A stretch of DNA of 64,000 nucleotides from Rhodothalassiaceae bacterium (GCA_026004935.1 BPKC01000001.1:186001-250000), one strand, 5' to 3'; counted from the stretch's first letter, positions 9,443-18,683 are shown. A program made the numbers and translations. The notes: generated by a model not told the origin, from the letters alone.

Positions 9443-11392
9443 TCACGGTTCCGGCTGCCGGTCCAGCCAGGATTCGCCCATCAGGATCGCCCACAGCACG
9501 GGGCTCCAGTCCTCCTCTCCCGCCATATGCTCGCGCCAGAGGGCGGTGACGGTGGCGACATCGAAGAAGCCCTCGCGCGCAAGGCGGGCCTCGGCCAGAA
9601 GATCGCCGGCCCAGTCCCGGAGCGGACCCCTGAGCCAGGCCGCTATCGGCACGGCGAAGCCCTGTTTGGGCCGCTCGAAGAGCGCGGGCGGCAGATGGCG
9701 CGCGAGAAGCGCGCGCAGCGGCCATTTGCCGCGTCCGTCCCGGCAGCGCCATGCGTGCGGCAGGCGGGCGGCGAGATCCTGCACCTGCGGATCGAGGAAG
9801 GGGATGCGCGTCTCGAGACTGGCCGCCATCGCCGCGCGGTCGACTTTGACGAGAATGTCGTCGGAGAGATAGCCGGTCATGTCGGCCGCCATCAGGAATT
9901 CCATGAGCGGGCGGTCCGGAGCGATCTCGCGCCAGTGCGGTGCCGTGAGCGCGCCGCAGACGACGGGCGAGGTCCGGCGCGGCCAGTACAAGGTCAGCGC
10001 GTCGTACCATTCGCCGGGGCTTGCGGCTGCCAGCAGCTCGGCGGTCACCATCAGCCGATGGGGCGAGCGCACGCGCCCGAGCGGACGGATTCCCGCGGCG
10101 GCGAGCGCCGCGAGCAGCCGGGCCATGGCGCGCGGATGGCGGCGGATCACGGCCGCGGCCGCCCGCCGCAGCGCCGTCGGCACCAGGGCCGTGCGGCGCG
10201 CGATCTGATCGCCCCAGAGATAGCGGTGGTAGCCGCAGAAGGCCTCGTCCCCCCCGTCGCCGGAGAGCGCGACCGTCACATGTTCGCGGGTCATGCGCGC
10301 AAGCAGCACGGTCGGGATCTGGCTCGAATCCGCGAAGGGCTCGTCGTAGATGCGCGCGAGCTCGGGGATCACCGCGCGGGCCTCGGCCGGGGTGACGACG
10401 AGCTCGTGGTGCTCGGTGCCGAGATGCGCGGCGACCGCGCGCGCGAACGGCGCCTCGTCGTGGCTTTCCTCCTCAAAGCCGATCGAGAAGCTCCTGACCG
10501 GCCGGTCCGCCCGCTTCTGCATGAGGGCGACGACGAGCGAGGAATCGATGCCGCCGGACAGAAACGCCCCGAGCGGCACGTCGGCCACCATGCGCTCGGC
10601 AACCGCGTCACCGAGCGCCGCCTCGAGGCGATCGAGCAGCGCCGTCTCGTCGCCTTCGAGCGGCGCGCGCGCGCGCGGCGGCACGAGCAGGGGATGGCGC
10701 CAGTAGCGCCGCGGCTCCATGCTCTCTGGCGGGCCGTCGATGGGCACGGCCAGCAGGCTTGCCGGGGGCAGCTTGCGCACACCTTCGTAGATCGAAAGCG
10801 GCGCCGGCACCACGCTCTGGGCGACGAGATGGGCCAGCGCACGGCGGTCCACCGGCGGCCGGCGGCCGAGCAGCGGGATCAGCGCCTTGAGCTCGGAGGC
10901 AAAGGCGAGCCGCCCGTCCGCGAGCGCGTAGTAGAGGGGCTTCTCGCCGAAGCGGTCGCGGGCGAGCCAGAGGATGCGCCGGCGCGCATCGAGAAAGGCG
11001 AAGGCGAACATGCCGTCGGCGCGCGCGAGCGTCTCCTCCACGCCGAGACGCACGAGGGCTTCCAGCAGCACCTCGGTGTCCGAATGCCCGCGCCAGGCGA
11101 TCGCGGCCTCGGCATCGAGCTCGGACCGCAGGCGCGAGAAGTTGTAGATCTCGCCGTTGAAGACGATCGCCCCCGTGCCGTCCGCGGAGACCATGGGCTG
11201 GTGGCCGGCGGGGCTCAAATCGATGATCGCAAGCCGGCGGTGGCCGAAGAGCAGGCGGTCGTCCGCCAGCGCCGCGATGCCTTCGTCATCGGGCCCGCGG
11301 TGGGCGATGCGCGAGAGGGCGCGGGCAAGCCGCTCGCGGTCGTCCTCGCGCAGACGGCCATCGAAGGAGAGGATGCCCGCAATCCCGCACAT
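9443..11392 (-). CDS. asnB: Asparagine synthase (glutamine-hydrolysing) family
   Basis: 649 residues. The start is fixed by MCGIAGIL, where Cys2 becomes the N-terminal nucleophile of the glutaminase domain (about 2-190). The synthetase half has the pyrophosphate loop FLSGGIDSSLV near residue 278 and SGDGGDEAFCGYHRYLWG. Such proteins transfer glutamine ammonia to an AMP-activated carboxylate; besides asparagine synthesis, many alphaproteobacterial paralogues sit in surface-polysaccharide or natural-product loci. Here it lies 77 bp downstream of an ACP/AMP-ligase fusion on the same strand, so amidation of a tethered acyl or amino acid is possible. True asparagine synthesis remains the default. 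Confidence 0.88.
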   Translation of the reverse strand: MCGIAGILSFDGRLREDDRERLARALSRIAHRGPDDEGIAALADDRLLFGHRRLAIIDLSPAGHQPMVSADGTGAIVFNGEIYNFSRLRSELDAEAAIAWRGHSDTEVLLEALVRLGVEETLARADGMFAFAFLDARRRILWLARDRFGEKPLYYALADGRLAFASELKALIPLLGRRPPVDRRALAHLVAQSVVPAPLSIYEGVRKLPPASLLAVPIDGPPESMEPRRYWRHPLLVPPRARAPLEGDETALLDRLEAALGDAVAERMVADVPLGAFLSGGIDSSLVVALMQKRADRPVRSFSIGFEEESHDEAPFARAVAAHLGTEHHELVVTPAEARAVIPELARIYDEPFADSSQIPTVLLARMTREHVTVALSGDGGDEAFCGYHRYLWGDQIARRTALVPTALRRAAAAVIRRHPRAMARLLAALAAAGIRPLGRVRSPHRLMVTAELLAAASPGEWYDALTLYWPRRTSPVVCGALTAPHWREIAPDRPLMEFLMAADMTGYLSDDILVKVDRAAMAASLETRIPFLDPQVQDLAARLPHAWRCRDGRGKWPLRALLARHLPPALFERPKQGFAVPIAAWLRGPLRDWAGDLLAEARLAREGFFDVATVTALWREHMAGEEDWSPVLWAILMGESWLDRQPEP

Positions 11393-11469
11393 GGCGCCCG
11401 CCGCCTCCCGTCTTCCAGCCGCGCATCCGCGCCGCTTCTAGGAGGCGGGGCGGGAGGGGCGCAAGCCCG

Positions 11470-12747
11470 TCACCAATCCGCGATCTTGCCCAGCGGATCG
11501 CGGGGGATCTCGGGCCCGAAACGCAGATCATGGGGCATCTCGTGGGCGTGCAGCAGGGGCTTCAGGTCGCGGCGCAGACGCCGGGCCAGCCGCGCCGGGT
11601 CGTAGACGGCGGCCTGCGGCACCACGAAGGCCTTCAGGCGGCTGGCGAGGCGGTCGAAGAGGACGGCCGCATCCGCCACCTCCGGATGGCTCAGCAGCAC
11701 CGCGCGCACGCGCTCGAGATCGAGCTCGCCGCCCTTGGCTCTGACCAGCGGCTGGACGCGGCCGCCGAGCAGGAAGCGGCGCCCGCCCAGCCAGCGGATG
11801 CGGTCCTCCAGCCGCACCTGCCAGCTGCGCCCGGCCTTGCTGACCGTGACCGGTGTGCCCTCTTCCGTGTTCCGGCGCGCCGCGGCCTCCTCGTCCTCCG
11901 GGACCGGGTCCACGAAGGGCAGCAGCAGGAAGGGCGCGCGCGGGTCCTCGCGCCAGCCGATGCCGCCCGCTTCGCTCGCGCCGTAATTGTCGATGAGCCG
12001 CGCGGCTCCGAGATCGCCGAGACGCGCGGCGAGCTCGGGGGCCAGAGCCTGGCCCGAGCTCAGGATCACGACGTCCGGCGGCAGCGGATGGCCGTCTTCG
12101 GCGAGCCGCTTCAGCACCCGCGGGCTCGCGACCACGAGGTCCCCGGGTGCGAGCGCGATCAGCGCCTGCGGCACGCCGATCTCCTCGGCCCGCAGCACCG
12201 GCCAGCCCTCCGCCCCGGCGAGTAGGGCCGCGAACATGAAGCCGTAGAGATGCGCGCTCGGCACGAAGGTGACCACCCGCCCGCGCGCGCCGACGAGCCC
12301 GCGCCAGAAGACGGATTCGGCCGCAAGCTCGTGCAGCGAATGGGAGATGATCCTGGCCGGCCCCGTCGACCCGGAGGACCGCACCGAGATGCGGTCGATC
12401 CCCTGACGCGCCGCGAAGGCGACGACCTCGACGACGTCCCCGAGGCTGACGCAGTCGAAAAGATGGTCCTGGGCGCCGGTCTCGTGGAGATGGAAGAACT
12501 CGCTGATCCGCGCGGCCAGCGACAGCCGCTCGAGCGAATCGAGCCCCAGACCGTCCTCGCCGAGCGGGACGGAAAAATCGATCTCGCGCCCCGGGCGCGG
12601 CGTGCCGGCGGCCAGCGCCTGCCAGCGGCGGTGCTCGATGAAGAGATCGGCGATGATGTGGCGCAGGATGTCCGGGCGCTCCGTCCAGCGGTGCGCCACG
12701 CGATGGGGCGGGCTTGCGCGCGAGGATATTCCGAACATGGTGCTCAA
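11470..12747 (-). CDS. ACP domain fused to a short AMP-dependent acyl ligase
   Basis: 425 residues. TTG 12747 is the likely start (AAGGGGAG 9 bases upstream); ATG 12738 lies too far from that site. Residues about 20-110 look like an acyl-carrier domain, with LGLDSLERL supplying the phosphopantetheine serine near residue 69. Next comes an AMP-binding module that begins almost at the P-loop (SSGSTGPARIISHS), then YGASEAGGIGW, an arginine-containing LLGGRVQPLV hinge and a C-terminal PRDPLGKI that provides the catalytic lysine. About 150 residues of the usual ANL N-terminus are missing, as in some acyl-ACP ligases of polyene pathways. A self-loading acyl-ACP synthetase is the simplest reading. 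Partner asnB follows downstream. Confidence 0.75.
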   Translation of the reverse strand: MSTMFGISSRASPPHRVAHRWTERPDILRHIIADLFIEHRRWQALAAGTPRPGREIDFSVPLGEDGLGLDSLERLSLAARISEFFHLHETGAQDHLFDCVSLGDVVEVVAFAARQGIDRISVRSSGSTGPARIISHSLHELAAESVFWRGLVGARGRVVTFVPSAHLYGFMFAALLAGAEGWPVLRAEEIGVPQALIALAPGDLVVASPRVLKRLAEDGHPLPPDVVILSSGQALAPELAARLGDLGAARLIDNYGASEAGGIGWREDPRAPFLLLPFVDPVPEDEEAAARRNTEEGTPVTVSKAGRSWQVRLEDRIRWLGGRRFLLGGRVQPLVRAKGGELDLERVRAVLLSHPEVADAAVLFDRLASRLKAFVVPQAAVYDPARLARRLRRDLKPLLHAHEMPHDLRFGPEIPRDPLGKIADW

Positions 12748-12814
12748 GCTCGGTTGCTCCCCTTAAAAGAGTATTACCATGCCCGCAGTTCGCGCATCAC
12801 GCTTGATCAACTCT

Positions 12815-12832
12815 GCTCACGATCGCGTGAGC
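12815..12832. promoter_or_regulatory. Perfect inverted repeat in divergent promoter region
   Basis: GCTCACG and CGTGAGC flank a 4-base centre (ATCG), giving a perfect 7-bp-arm palindrome. It lies in the 240 bp gap between the ACP/AMP-ligase gene (minus) and the pseudouridine synthase (plus), about 70 bp upstream of the ligase start. It could bind a dimeric regulator or form a hairpin in the leader. No regulator gene is adjacent. Confidence 0.4.
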
Positions 12833-12987
12833 GGGACCGCCCCGCCATGCCCCTTGCAGAAGGGGTCGATTTTCTCGCGCGATCATATCAGCTTCATGCG
12901 CCCGCGCCAACTTGTCCCGCGCCCGCGGATCGGGCAAGGAGCCGACGGGCGGCGGCGGCCGCAGGGAACCCGCAGGGAGCGCGAGCG

Positions 12988-14010
12988 ATGTCCGGCTTCG
13001 AACCGCGCCTGCCGGTGGCGCATCTCACGGTCGGCGAGCAGGAGGCCGGCATGCGCCTCGACCGCTGGCTGAAGCGCCGCTATCCGGGGCTTGCGATGAC
13101 CGCGATCGCGAAGCTCGCCCGCACCGGCCAGATCCGGGTCGACGGCGCGCGCACCCCGGCGAACGCGCGGCTTGCGGCCGGCCAGGTCGTGCGCGTGCCG
13201 CCGCTTCCCGCCTCGGCGGCGGCACCTGCGCCGCGCGAGCGCCGGGCGGCGGAGCGGCCGCTTTCCCCGGCCGAGGAGGCCGAGGCCCGCTCCCTCCTCC
13301 TCCACGAGGATGAGTGGGTGATCGCGCTCGCCAAGCCGCCCGGGCTGCCCACCCAGGGCGGCCCCGGGATCCGCACCCATGTGGACCGGCTCGCCGCGGC
13401 GTTCCGGCGCGGACCCGACGACGAGATTCCCCGGCTCGTCCACCGGCTCGACCGCGAGACCTCCGGCGTGCTGCTGCTCGCCCGCGGGGCCGCGGCGGCC
13501 GCGCGGCTGGCCGCCAGCCTGCGCGCGCGCGAGGCCGAGAAGATCTACTGGGCCGTGGTCGCCGGCGTTCCGCGCCCGCCGGAAGGCGTCATCCGGGCGC
13601 CGCTCCTGCGCGAGCGGGCCGGGCACGGGGCGCGGGTGCGCGTCGATGCCGCCGGCAAGCGCGCCGAGACGCGCTATGCCCTTGTCACCCATGCCGGGCG
13701 CCGGCTCGCCTGGCTGAAGCTGATGCCGGTCACCGGGCGCACCCATCAGCTGCGCGCGCATCTCGCCCACATCGGCCACCCGGTCCTCGGCGACCCGGCC
13801 TATGGCGGGCGCGCCGGGCCGGCCGCGGCGGGCGGCATCCTTCAGCCCGGCCTGCATCTTCACGCGCGCCGCATCCGGCTTCCGCACCCCGACGGGAGCG
13901 GCCGCATCCTCGATGTCAGCGCGCCGCTGCCCGCGCACATGCGCGCGCTCTGGCAGGAGCTCGGCTGGGACGCCGACGACCCGGCCGCCTCGGCCCCGAT
14001 CGCCAGCTGA
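12988..14010 (+). CDS. rluC: RluA-family 23S rRNA pseudouridine synthase (RluC-like)
   Basis: 340 residues. An S4 RNA-binding domain (MRLDRWLKRRYPGLAMTAIA, then TGQIRVDG) covers about 10-75, followed by the catalytic domain with the invariant aspartate in HRLDRETSGVLLLAR (about residue 155), and GRTHQLRAHLAHIGHPVLGD near the end. Family members isomerise uridines of 23S rRNA or tRNA; the S4 domain points to RluC/RluD rather than RluA. ATG 12988 has GGGAGCGCGAGCG upstream. The exact target uridines cannot be read from the sequence. Confidence 0.92.
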   Translation: MSGFEPRLPVAHLTVGEQEAGMRLDRWLKRRYPGLAMTAIAKLARTGQIRVDGARTPANARLAAGQVVRVPPLPASAAAPAPRERRAAERPLSPAEEAEARSLLLHEDEWVIALAKPPGLPTQGGPGIRTHVDRLAAAFRRGPDDEIPRLVHRLDRETSGVLLLARGAAAAARLAASLRAREAEKIYWAVVAGVPRPPEGVIRAPLLRERAGHGARVRVDAAGKRAETRYALVTHAGRRLAWLKLMPVTGRTHQLRAHLAHIGHPVLGDPAYGGRAGPAAAGGILQPGLHLHARRIRLPHPDGSGRILDVSAPLPAHMRALWQELGWDADDPAASAPIAS

Positions 14011-14025
14011 GGACCCGCAGAGCGG

Positions 14026-15081
14026 CTATTCGGCGGCGAAGCGGGCCTTGAAGTCCACCTGGGCCTTGGCGAAGTCCTCGGGCCGACCGATGTCGTGCCA
14101 GTACTCGTGGATGGGAAAGACCGCGAGCTTCTCCCCCTCGTCGATGAGCTGCTGCAGGAGCTCCGGCATGTCGAGGTACTGGTTCTTCGGCACGCGGGCG
14201 ACGACCTCGGGTTCGAGCACGTAGATGCCGGCATTGATGAAGAACTGCTGCACCGGCTTTTCCGCGATCTCGACGGCGCGGTCGTCCTCCACAGTCACGG
14301 TGCCGAAGGGCACCTGATAGCCGTATTCGCGCACGCACATGGTCGCCTTGCCGCCGCGCTCCTCGTGGAAGGCGACGAGCGCCTCGAAATTCACCTTGGT
14401 GAGGATGTCGCCGTTCATGACGAGCACGGGCTTGTCCAGCGGCTCGTCGATGAGGCCGAGCGGGCCGGCGGTGCCGAGGCGCCGGTCCTCCTTGAGATAG
14501 CGGATCTCGACCCCGAAGCGGCTGCCGTCGCCGAAATGCTCCATGATCATCTCGGCGCGGTAGTTGACCGAGATCCTGAAGCGCCGGAAGCCGGCCGCCG
14601 CGATCGTGGTCAGAATCGTCTCGAGCAGCGGCTTCGGCCCGACCTTGAGGAGCGGCTTGGGCGCCGTGCGCGTGAGCGGCCCCAGACGGGTGCCGAGGCC
14701 GCCGGCCATGAGCACGACGAGATTGTCGCGCTCGGGTGCCGCGAGCAGGTCGCGCAGCGTGTCCATGCCCACGATCCGCCCGCCGTCGTCGAGGATGGGG
14801 AGCTGGTAGAGTCTGGCGCCGTCCATGATCCGCCTGCGCTCGTCTCTGCTGGCGTTGAGGGGAGCGGTCACCGGCGATCTCGTCATCACCTCGGCGACCG
14901 GTGTGGTCAGCGGCAGATGCCGGAGCAGCGCCCGGCGCAGGTCGCCGTCCGTCACGACCCCGAGAAGCCGGTCCTCGGCGTCGGCCACGAGCGCGATCCG
15001 CTCCGCGCCGCGGTCGATCGCCGCCATCGTCTCCTCCAGCGTCGCCTCCGGGCCGATCACGAGCTTGCGCCAGTCGCGCAT
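14026..15081 (-). CDS. CBS-domain sugar nucleotidyltransferase (PtmE/GDP-sugar type)
   Basis: 351 residues. Residues 1-115 hold a pair of CBS motifs (ERIALVADAEDRLLGVVTDG, YQLPILDDGGRIVGMDTL). The rest is a nucleotidyltransferase with the signature LMAGGLGTRLGPLTRTAPKP, the metal site VMNGDIL and a late FINAGIYVLEPEV. This fusion is known from Campylobacter PtmE, which makes a GDP-sugar for legionaminic acid, and from related LPS or glycan loci. No other sugar-nucleotide gene lies nearby except asnB 2.6 kb downstream on the same strand. Nucleotide and sugar specificity are open. It is the last gene of the long minus-strand run. Confidence 0.85.
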   Translation of the reverse strand: MRDWRKLVIGPEATLEETMAAIDRGAERIALVADAEDRLLGVVTDGDLRRALLRHLPLTTPVAEVMTRSPVTAPLNASRDERRRIMDGARLYQLPILDDGGRIVGMDTLRDLLAAPERDNLVVLMAGGLGTRLGPLTRTAPKPLLKVGPKPLLETILTTIAAAGFRRFRISVNYRAEMIMEHFGDGSRFGVEIRYLKEDRRLGTAGPLGLIDEPLDKPVLVMNGDILTKVNFEALVAFHEERGGKATMCVREYGYQVPFGTVTVEDDRAVEIAEKPVQQFFINAGIYVLEPEVVARVPKNQYLDMPELLQQLIDEGEKLAVFPIHEYWHDIGRPEDFAKAQVDFKARFAAE

Positions 15082-15211
15082 CGCCGCACCCTCGTTCCGC
15101 CGCGTTCCCGGCCGGGCGATTCCCGGCCACGCCAGCCATGCAAGCCGCAGGCCAGACGAGGATCGCCGAACAGGGTTAGCAAAGCGTTGACGGCGGGCCG
15201 GCGCGCCGCGG

Positions 15212-15904
15212 TCAGATCGCGACGGTGCCGAGGCGGTTGGCGCGCCCGCGCGGGCGGCGCTCGATGTCGACCATCCGCCAGTAGCCCTTCTCGCGGGCGG
15301 TCTCGTAGCGGATCTTGATCGGCAGCCCGAGGCGGGGGGCGTAGTAGACCGTGCGGTGGATGACCTCCACGGGATCGGCCTGATCGCCGATGCGGGTCCT
15401 GATGTCGAGGATCCACACCTCGAAGGCCCGCTCGCCCACCTCGCGCCGGCCGCGGCCGGTCACCGAGACGGTCAGATGCAGGGGCACGCTCGGGCGGTCG
15501 CCGAGCACCGTGCTGCCGTCGATCTCCAGCGTCTTGCCGGTCGTGAGCGGGAAGAGCGACTCGAGTTCCGCCAGATCCAGATCATGCTGGAAGCTGCGCC
15601 GGCCGTCGCTGCCGGAGAGCACGATGAGTCCCCGGAACAGGCGCCGCGTCGCGACCGGCTGGTCCTGCCAGTAGTAGCGCGCGGTGACGATGTCGTCGCT
15701 CACGTCGCCCACCTCGAAGCGGTAGTTCTGGCCGTCCACCTGGACGATGGCGGAAAACCCGGCCTCCAGCGGATAGGGCGGCTCGGCCGGGCCGGCGCAG
15801 GCGGCCGCCAGCAGGACGAGCGCGAAACCGGCGAGGCGCCGGAGGACGCCCCTGAGCCCGCCCGCCGCATCCCGGGAAGCCGCGATCGCGCCGCCCTCGC
15901 CCAT
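15212..15904 (-). CDS. DUF3108 outer-membrane-type lipoprotein
   Basis: 230 residues. A lipobox (LVLLAAACAGP) lies near residue 37 after a hydrophobic segment, so the mature protein should be lipid-anchored. The body (YPLEAGFSAIVQVDGQNYRF, VATRRLFRGLIVLSG, VIHRTVYYAPRLGLPIKIR) is a beta-rich DUF3108-like fold found widely in proteobacteria without a settled function. ATG 15904 has AGGAGAGGAC directly upstream. Eight bases separate it from the upstream hydroxylase gene, so the two are probably co-transcribed. Confidence 0.75.
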   Translation of the reverse strand: MGEGGAIAASRDAAGGLRGVLRRLAGFALVLLAAACAGPAEPPYPLEAGFSAIVQVDGQNYRFEVGDVSDDIVTARYYWQDQPVATRRLFRGLIVLSGSDGRRSFQHDLDLAELESLFPLTTGKTLEIDGSTVLGDRPSVPLHLTVSVTGRGRREVGERAFEVWILDIRTRIGDQADPVEVIHRTVYYAPRLGLPIKIRYETAREKGYWRMVDIERRPRGRANRLGTVAI

Positions 15905-15912
15905 GTCCTCTC

Positions 15913-16722
15913 CTATTCGCCCGCCGGCGGCCTGCGCGCGGGAAGCAGCAGGGCCGACCACGGCCGCACCGCCGCCTCGGGCGCCACGGCCTCGAGCCCG
16001 ATTCCCATCGCCGCCACGTCCGTGCGCGGCCGGGCCCGGCAGGTGCCGAATATATGGTCCCACCACACGAGATTGAAGCCGAAGTTGCGGTGGTGCTCGT
16101 CGGGGGCGAGGCCGTGGTGCACGGCATGGAAGTCGGGGGTGACGATGACGCGCCTGAGCAGCCGGTCGATGCGCCCGGGCAGACGCAGGTTCGCGTGGTT
16201 GAACAGCGCGAGCGCGTTGAGCAGCACCTCGAAGGCGACGACGGCCCCGACCCCGGCACCGAGCGCCAGCACGACGGCGGCCTTCCAGAGCATCGAGAGC
16301 AGGTATTCGAGAGGATGGAAGCGCACGCCGGTCGTCGTGTCGAGCTCGGGGTCGGCATGGTGCACGCGGTGCAGCCGCCACAGCGCCGGCAGCCGGTGGA
16401 AGGCCCGGTGCTGCCAGTAGATGGCCAGATCCAGCAGGATGACCGCGCCTGCGGCCTCCACGAGGCGGGGAAGATCCAGCAGATGGAAGAGGCCGATGCC
16501 GTGTCCGCCGGCCCAGACCGCCGCGGCGAGCGCGGTCAGCGGCCCGGCGAGCGCGAGCGGTGCAACCAGCAGCGCACCCAGCGCGGGCATGAGCAGATTG
16601 GTCGGCCAGCGGCGCATGCGCGGCCTGCGGCGTCGGCGGCGCGGCCACAGCGCCTCGGCCGCCGCGCAGACGGCCAGCGTCGCAAGGAAGAGCCCGATTC
16701 TGAGCGCGGCCGTCCCGTCCAT
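15913..16722 (-). CDS. Sterol desaturase / fatty acid hydroxylase family membrane protein
   Basis: 269 residues with about four membrane segments. The eight-histidine di-iron ligand set is present: HRAFH, HRVHH, NHANL and HAVHHGLAPDEHHRNFG. Bacterial members hydroxylate or desaturate lipids, carotenoids or hopanoids using O2. ATG 16722 is preferred to the GTG one codon upstream. It sits between an AI-2E-type permease and a DUF3108 lipoprotein on the same strand, which hints at an envelope or lipid role without giving a substrate. Confidence 0.9.
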   Translation of the reverse strand: MDGTAALRIGLFLATLAVCAAAEALWPRRRRRRPRMRRWPTNLLMPALGALLVAPLALAGPLTALAAAVWAGGHGIGLFHLLDLPRLVEAAGAVILLDLAIYWQHRAFHRLPALWRLHRVHHADPELDTTTGVRFHPLEYLLSMLWKAAVVLALGAGVGAVVAFEVLLNALALFNHANLRLPGRIDRLLRRVIVTPDFHAVHHGLAPDEHHRNFGFNLVWWDHIFGTCRARPRTDVAAMGIGLEAVAPEAAVRPWSALLLPARRPPAGE

Positions 16723-16758
16723 CACCGCCCCGTCCCGGCCGGCGCGCCGCCGGCCGTC

Positions 16759-17826
16759 TCAGGCCTGCGCCTCGCGCTCCAGCAGGTGGTCGCGCCACGC
16801 CTCGATGGTGGCGTGGATCAGCACCGCCAGCGGGATCGCGAAGAATACGCCCCACATCCCCCACAGATGTCCGAAGGCGAGGATCGCGAGCACCACCGCA
16901 ACGGGGTGGATGCGCACCATCTCGGACATCAGGAGCGGCGCGAGCAGATTGCCGTCGATCGCCTGGAGAATGAGATAGCCCGCCACCACGCCCCAGAAGT
17001 CCGCGCCGAGGCCCCACTGGAAGAAGGCGACGAGCGCGACGGGCAAGGTCACGACGGTGGCGCCGACATAGGGCACGATCACCGAAAGCCCCGTCAGCAC
17101 CGCCAGCAGCGCGGCGAAGGACAGCCCGAAGGCGGCGTAGAGGATCCAGGCGGCGAGCCCGACGATGAGGATCTCGTAGACCTTGCCGCGGGCGTAATCC
17201 CCCGCGCCGTCCACCACCCGCCGGAAGACGGCGTCGAGCAGCGGCCGCTCCGCCGGCAGGAAGCGCGCAAGCCAGGCCAGCACGCGGTGCTTGTCCTTGA
17301 GCAGGAAGAACAGCATCAGCAGCGTGAGGATGAGGTAGACCGCGCCGGTCACCACCCCGCGCAGGCTGCGCAGGACCGCATTCAGGATCTGCTGGCCGCC
17401 GGCCGTCACCGTGCGGCTCAGACTGTCGAGCACGTCCTGGAGGAAGCCGGCGCCGACGAGGCCCGGAAAGGCGCTCGGCAGCGTCTGGAAGATGCCCTTG
17501 AGGCGCTGGAACATCTCGGGCGCGACGCCGACGAACTGCTGCACCTGGGCGAGCACCGGCGGCAGGATGAGAAGAGCGGCCGCGGTGACGGCGACAAGAA
17601 AGAGGAGGAAGACGGCGCTCGCCGCCGCAAGGTCCGACCAGCCGCGCCCGCGCAGCCATTCCGTCGGCCTGTCGAGGATGAAGGCGAGCACCACCGCCGC
17701 GACGAAGGGTGCGAGCGGGCGCGCGAAGAAATGCAGCGCCAGAAGCCCGCCGCCGACGAAGGCGACGAGGAGCAGGGCCTGCGGGTCGTCGCCGACGCGC
17801 CTGAGCCAGCGGCCGAATGCGGTCAC
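16759..17826 (-). CDS. AI-2E family transporter (UPF0118 permease)
   Basis: 355 residues from GTG 17826, with AAAGAGGAT upstream. Seven or eight hydrophobic segments are evident; two N-terminal ones are followed by a large central helical stretch and the conserved late block LLAVLTGLSVIVPYVGA and IHPVAVVLAILAFGHLWG. The family includes TqsA and YdiK of E. coli; most members have unknown cargo and the AI-2 link applies to few. It lies 53 bp downstream of the SDR gene and 36 bp upstream of the hydroxylase. Confidence 0.9.
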   Translation of the reverse strand: MTAFGRWLRRVGDDPQALLLVAFVGGGLLALHFFARPLAPFVAAVVLAFILDRPTEWLRGRGWSDLAAASAVFLLFLVAVTAAALLILPPVLAQVQQFVGVAPEMFQRLKGIFQTLPSAFPGLVGAGFLQDVLDSLSRTVTAGGQQILNAVLRSLRGVVTGAVYLILTLLMLFFLLKDKHRVLAWLARFLPAERPLLDAVFRRVVDGAGDYARGKVYEILIVGLAAWILYAAFGLSFAALLAVLTGLSVIVPYVGATVVTLPVALVAFFQWGLGADFWGVVAGYLILQAIDGNLLAPLLMSEMVRIHPVAVVLAILAFGHLWGMWGVFFAIPLAVLIHATIEAWRDHLLEREAQA

Positions 17827-17879
17827 CCGGGATCCTCTTTCCGTCGCATCCCTTGCGCGCGTGCGCGCGCCCGCTCTTG

Positions 17880-18683
17880 CTAGCGAAGGCGCGGGGCGCC
17901 GTCCAGCACGAGCTCGATCCCCGGCCAGGCCGCCCCTTCCTCGGACAGCAGATAGAGCGCGGCCCGGGCCACCGCCTCGGCGGGCTGCGGGCCGGCCGGC
18001 GGCAGGCCGCCCGCGTATTTGGCCGGATCGCCCGCGATCTCGATCATCGCGCGGTGGAACATCGGCGTGTCGGTGGGACCCGGCGAGAGCGCGCGCACGC
18101 GGATCCCGAGCTCCCCGCATTCGGCCGCGGCCGTGCGGGTGAGCGCAAGCAGCGCATCCTTGCTGGCGCCATAGGCCGCCATCCAGGGCGCCGGCGCGCC
18201 CGCCAGCACCGAGACGATGTTGACGATCCGCCCGAAGCCCGCCTCGCGCATCAGCGCGATCTCGTGGCGCATGGCGCGGAAGGCGCCCCAGAAATTCGTC
18301 TCCATCACGGCCCGCGCCAGCGCCTCGTCCATGTCGACGAGGCGCACGGGCGGATGGTTGACGCCCGCGGCGTTGACGGCGAACGCCGGGATCCGGCCCG
18401 CCTCCTTAAGATCCCCGAAAAACCGGGCGAGCGCGGCGGCGTCGCGGACGTCGACGGCGGCAAACCGCGCTTTGCCCGCGGCCGCTCCCAGCTCCTCCTC
18501 CAGCCGGCGGCCCTGGGAGCCGATGAGGCCGAGGAAGTACACCTCCGCCCCCGCGGCCGCGAGCGCGCGCACGACCGCGGCGCCGATTCCGGAGGTGCCG
18601 CCGGTCACCACCGCGACCCGGCCGGCGAACTGGCCGGGCGCGAAGGCGAGAGAGGACGGCGTGGAGGGCCGGTCGCGGCTCAT
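17880..18683 (-). CDS. Short-chain dehydrogenase/reductase
   Basis: 267 residues from ATG 18683, which sits 9 bases after GGGAGGG; ATG 18692 would abut that site. The Rossmann glycine motif is [12 protein letters not shown], the NNAG-equivalent reads NAAGVNHPP, and the catalytic set is Ser in NIVSVLAG with Tyr and Lys in [11 protein letters not shown]. This is a classical NAD(P)-dependent SDR of about 250 residues. The cofactor is unclear because the usual acidic or basic residue at the end of strand 2 is replaced by [11 protein letters not shown], which favours NADP. Gene starts 28 bases after purH ends, so it is probably in the purH transcript. Confidence 0.9.
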   Translation of the reverse strand: MSRDRPSTPSSLAFAPGQFAGRVAVVTGGTSGIGAAVVRALAAAGAEVYFLGLIGSQGRRLEEELGAAAGKARFAAVDVRDAAALARFFGDLKEAGRIPAFAVNAAGVNHPPVRLVDMDEALARAVMETNFWGAFRAMRHEIALMREAGFGRIVNIVSVLAGAPAPWMAAYGASKDALLALTRTAAAECGELGIRVRALSPGPTDTPMFHRAMIEIAGDPAKYAGGLPPAGPQPAEAVARAALYLLSEEGAAWPGIELVLDGAPRLR

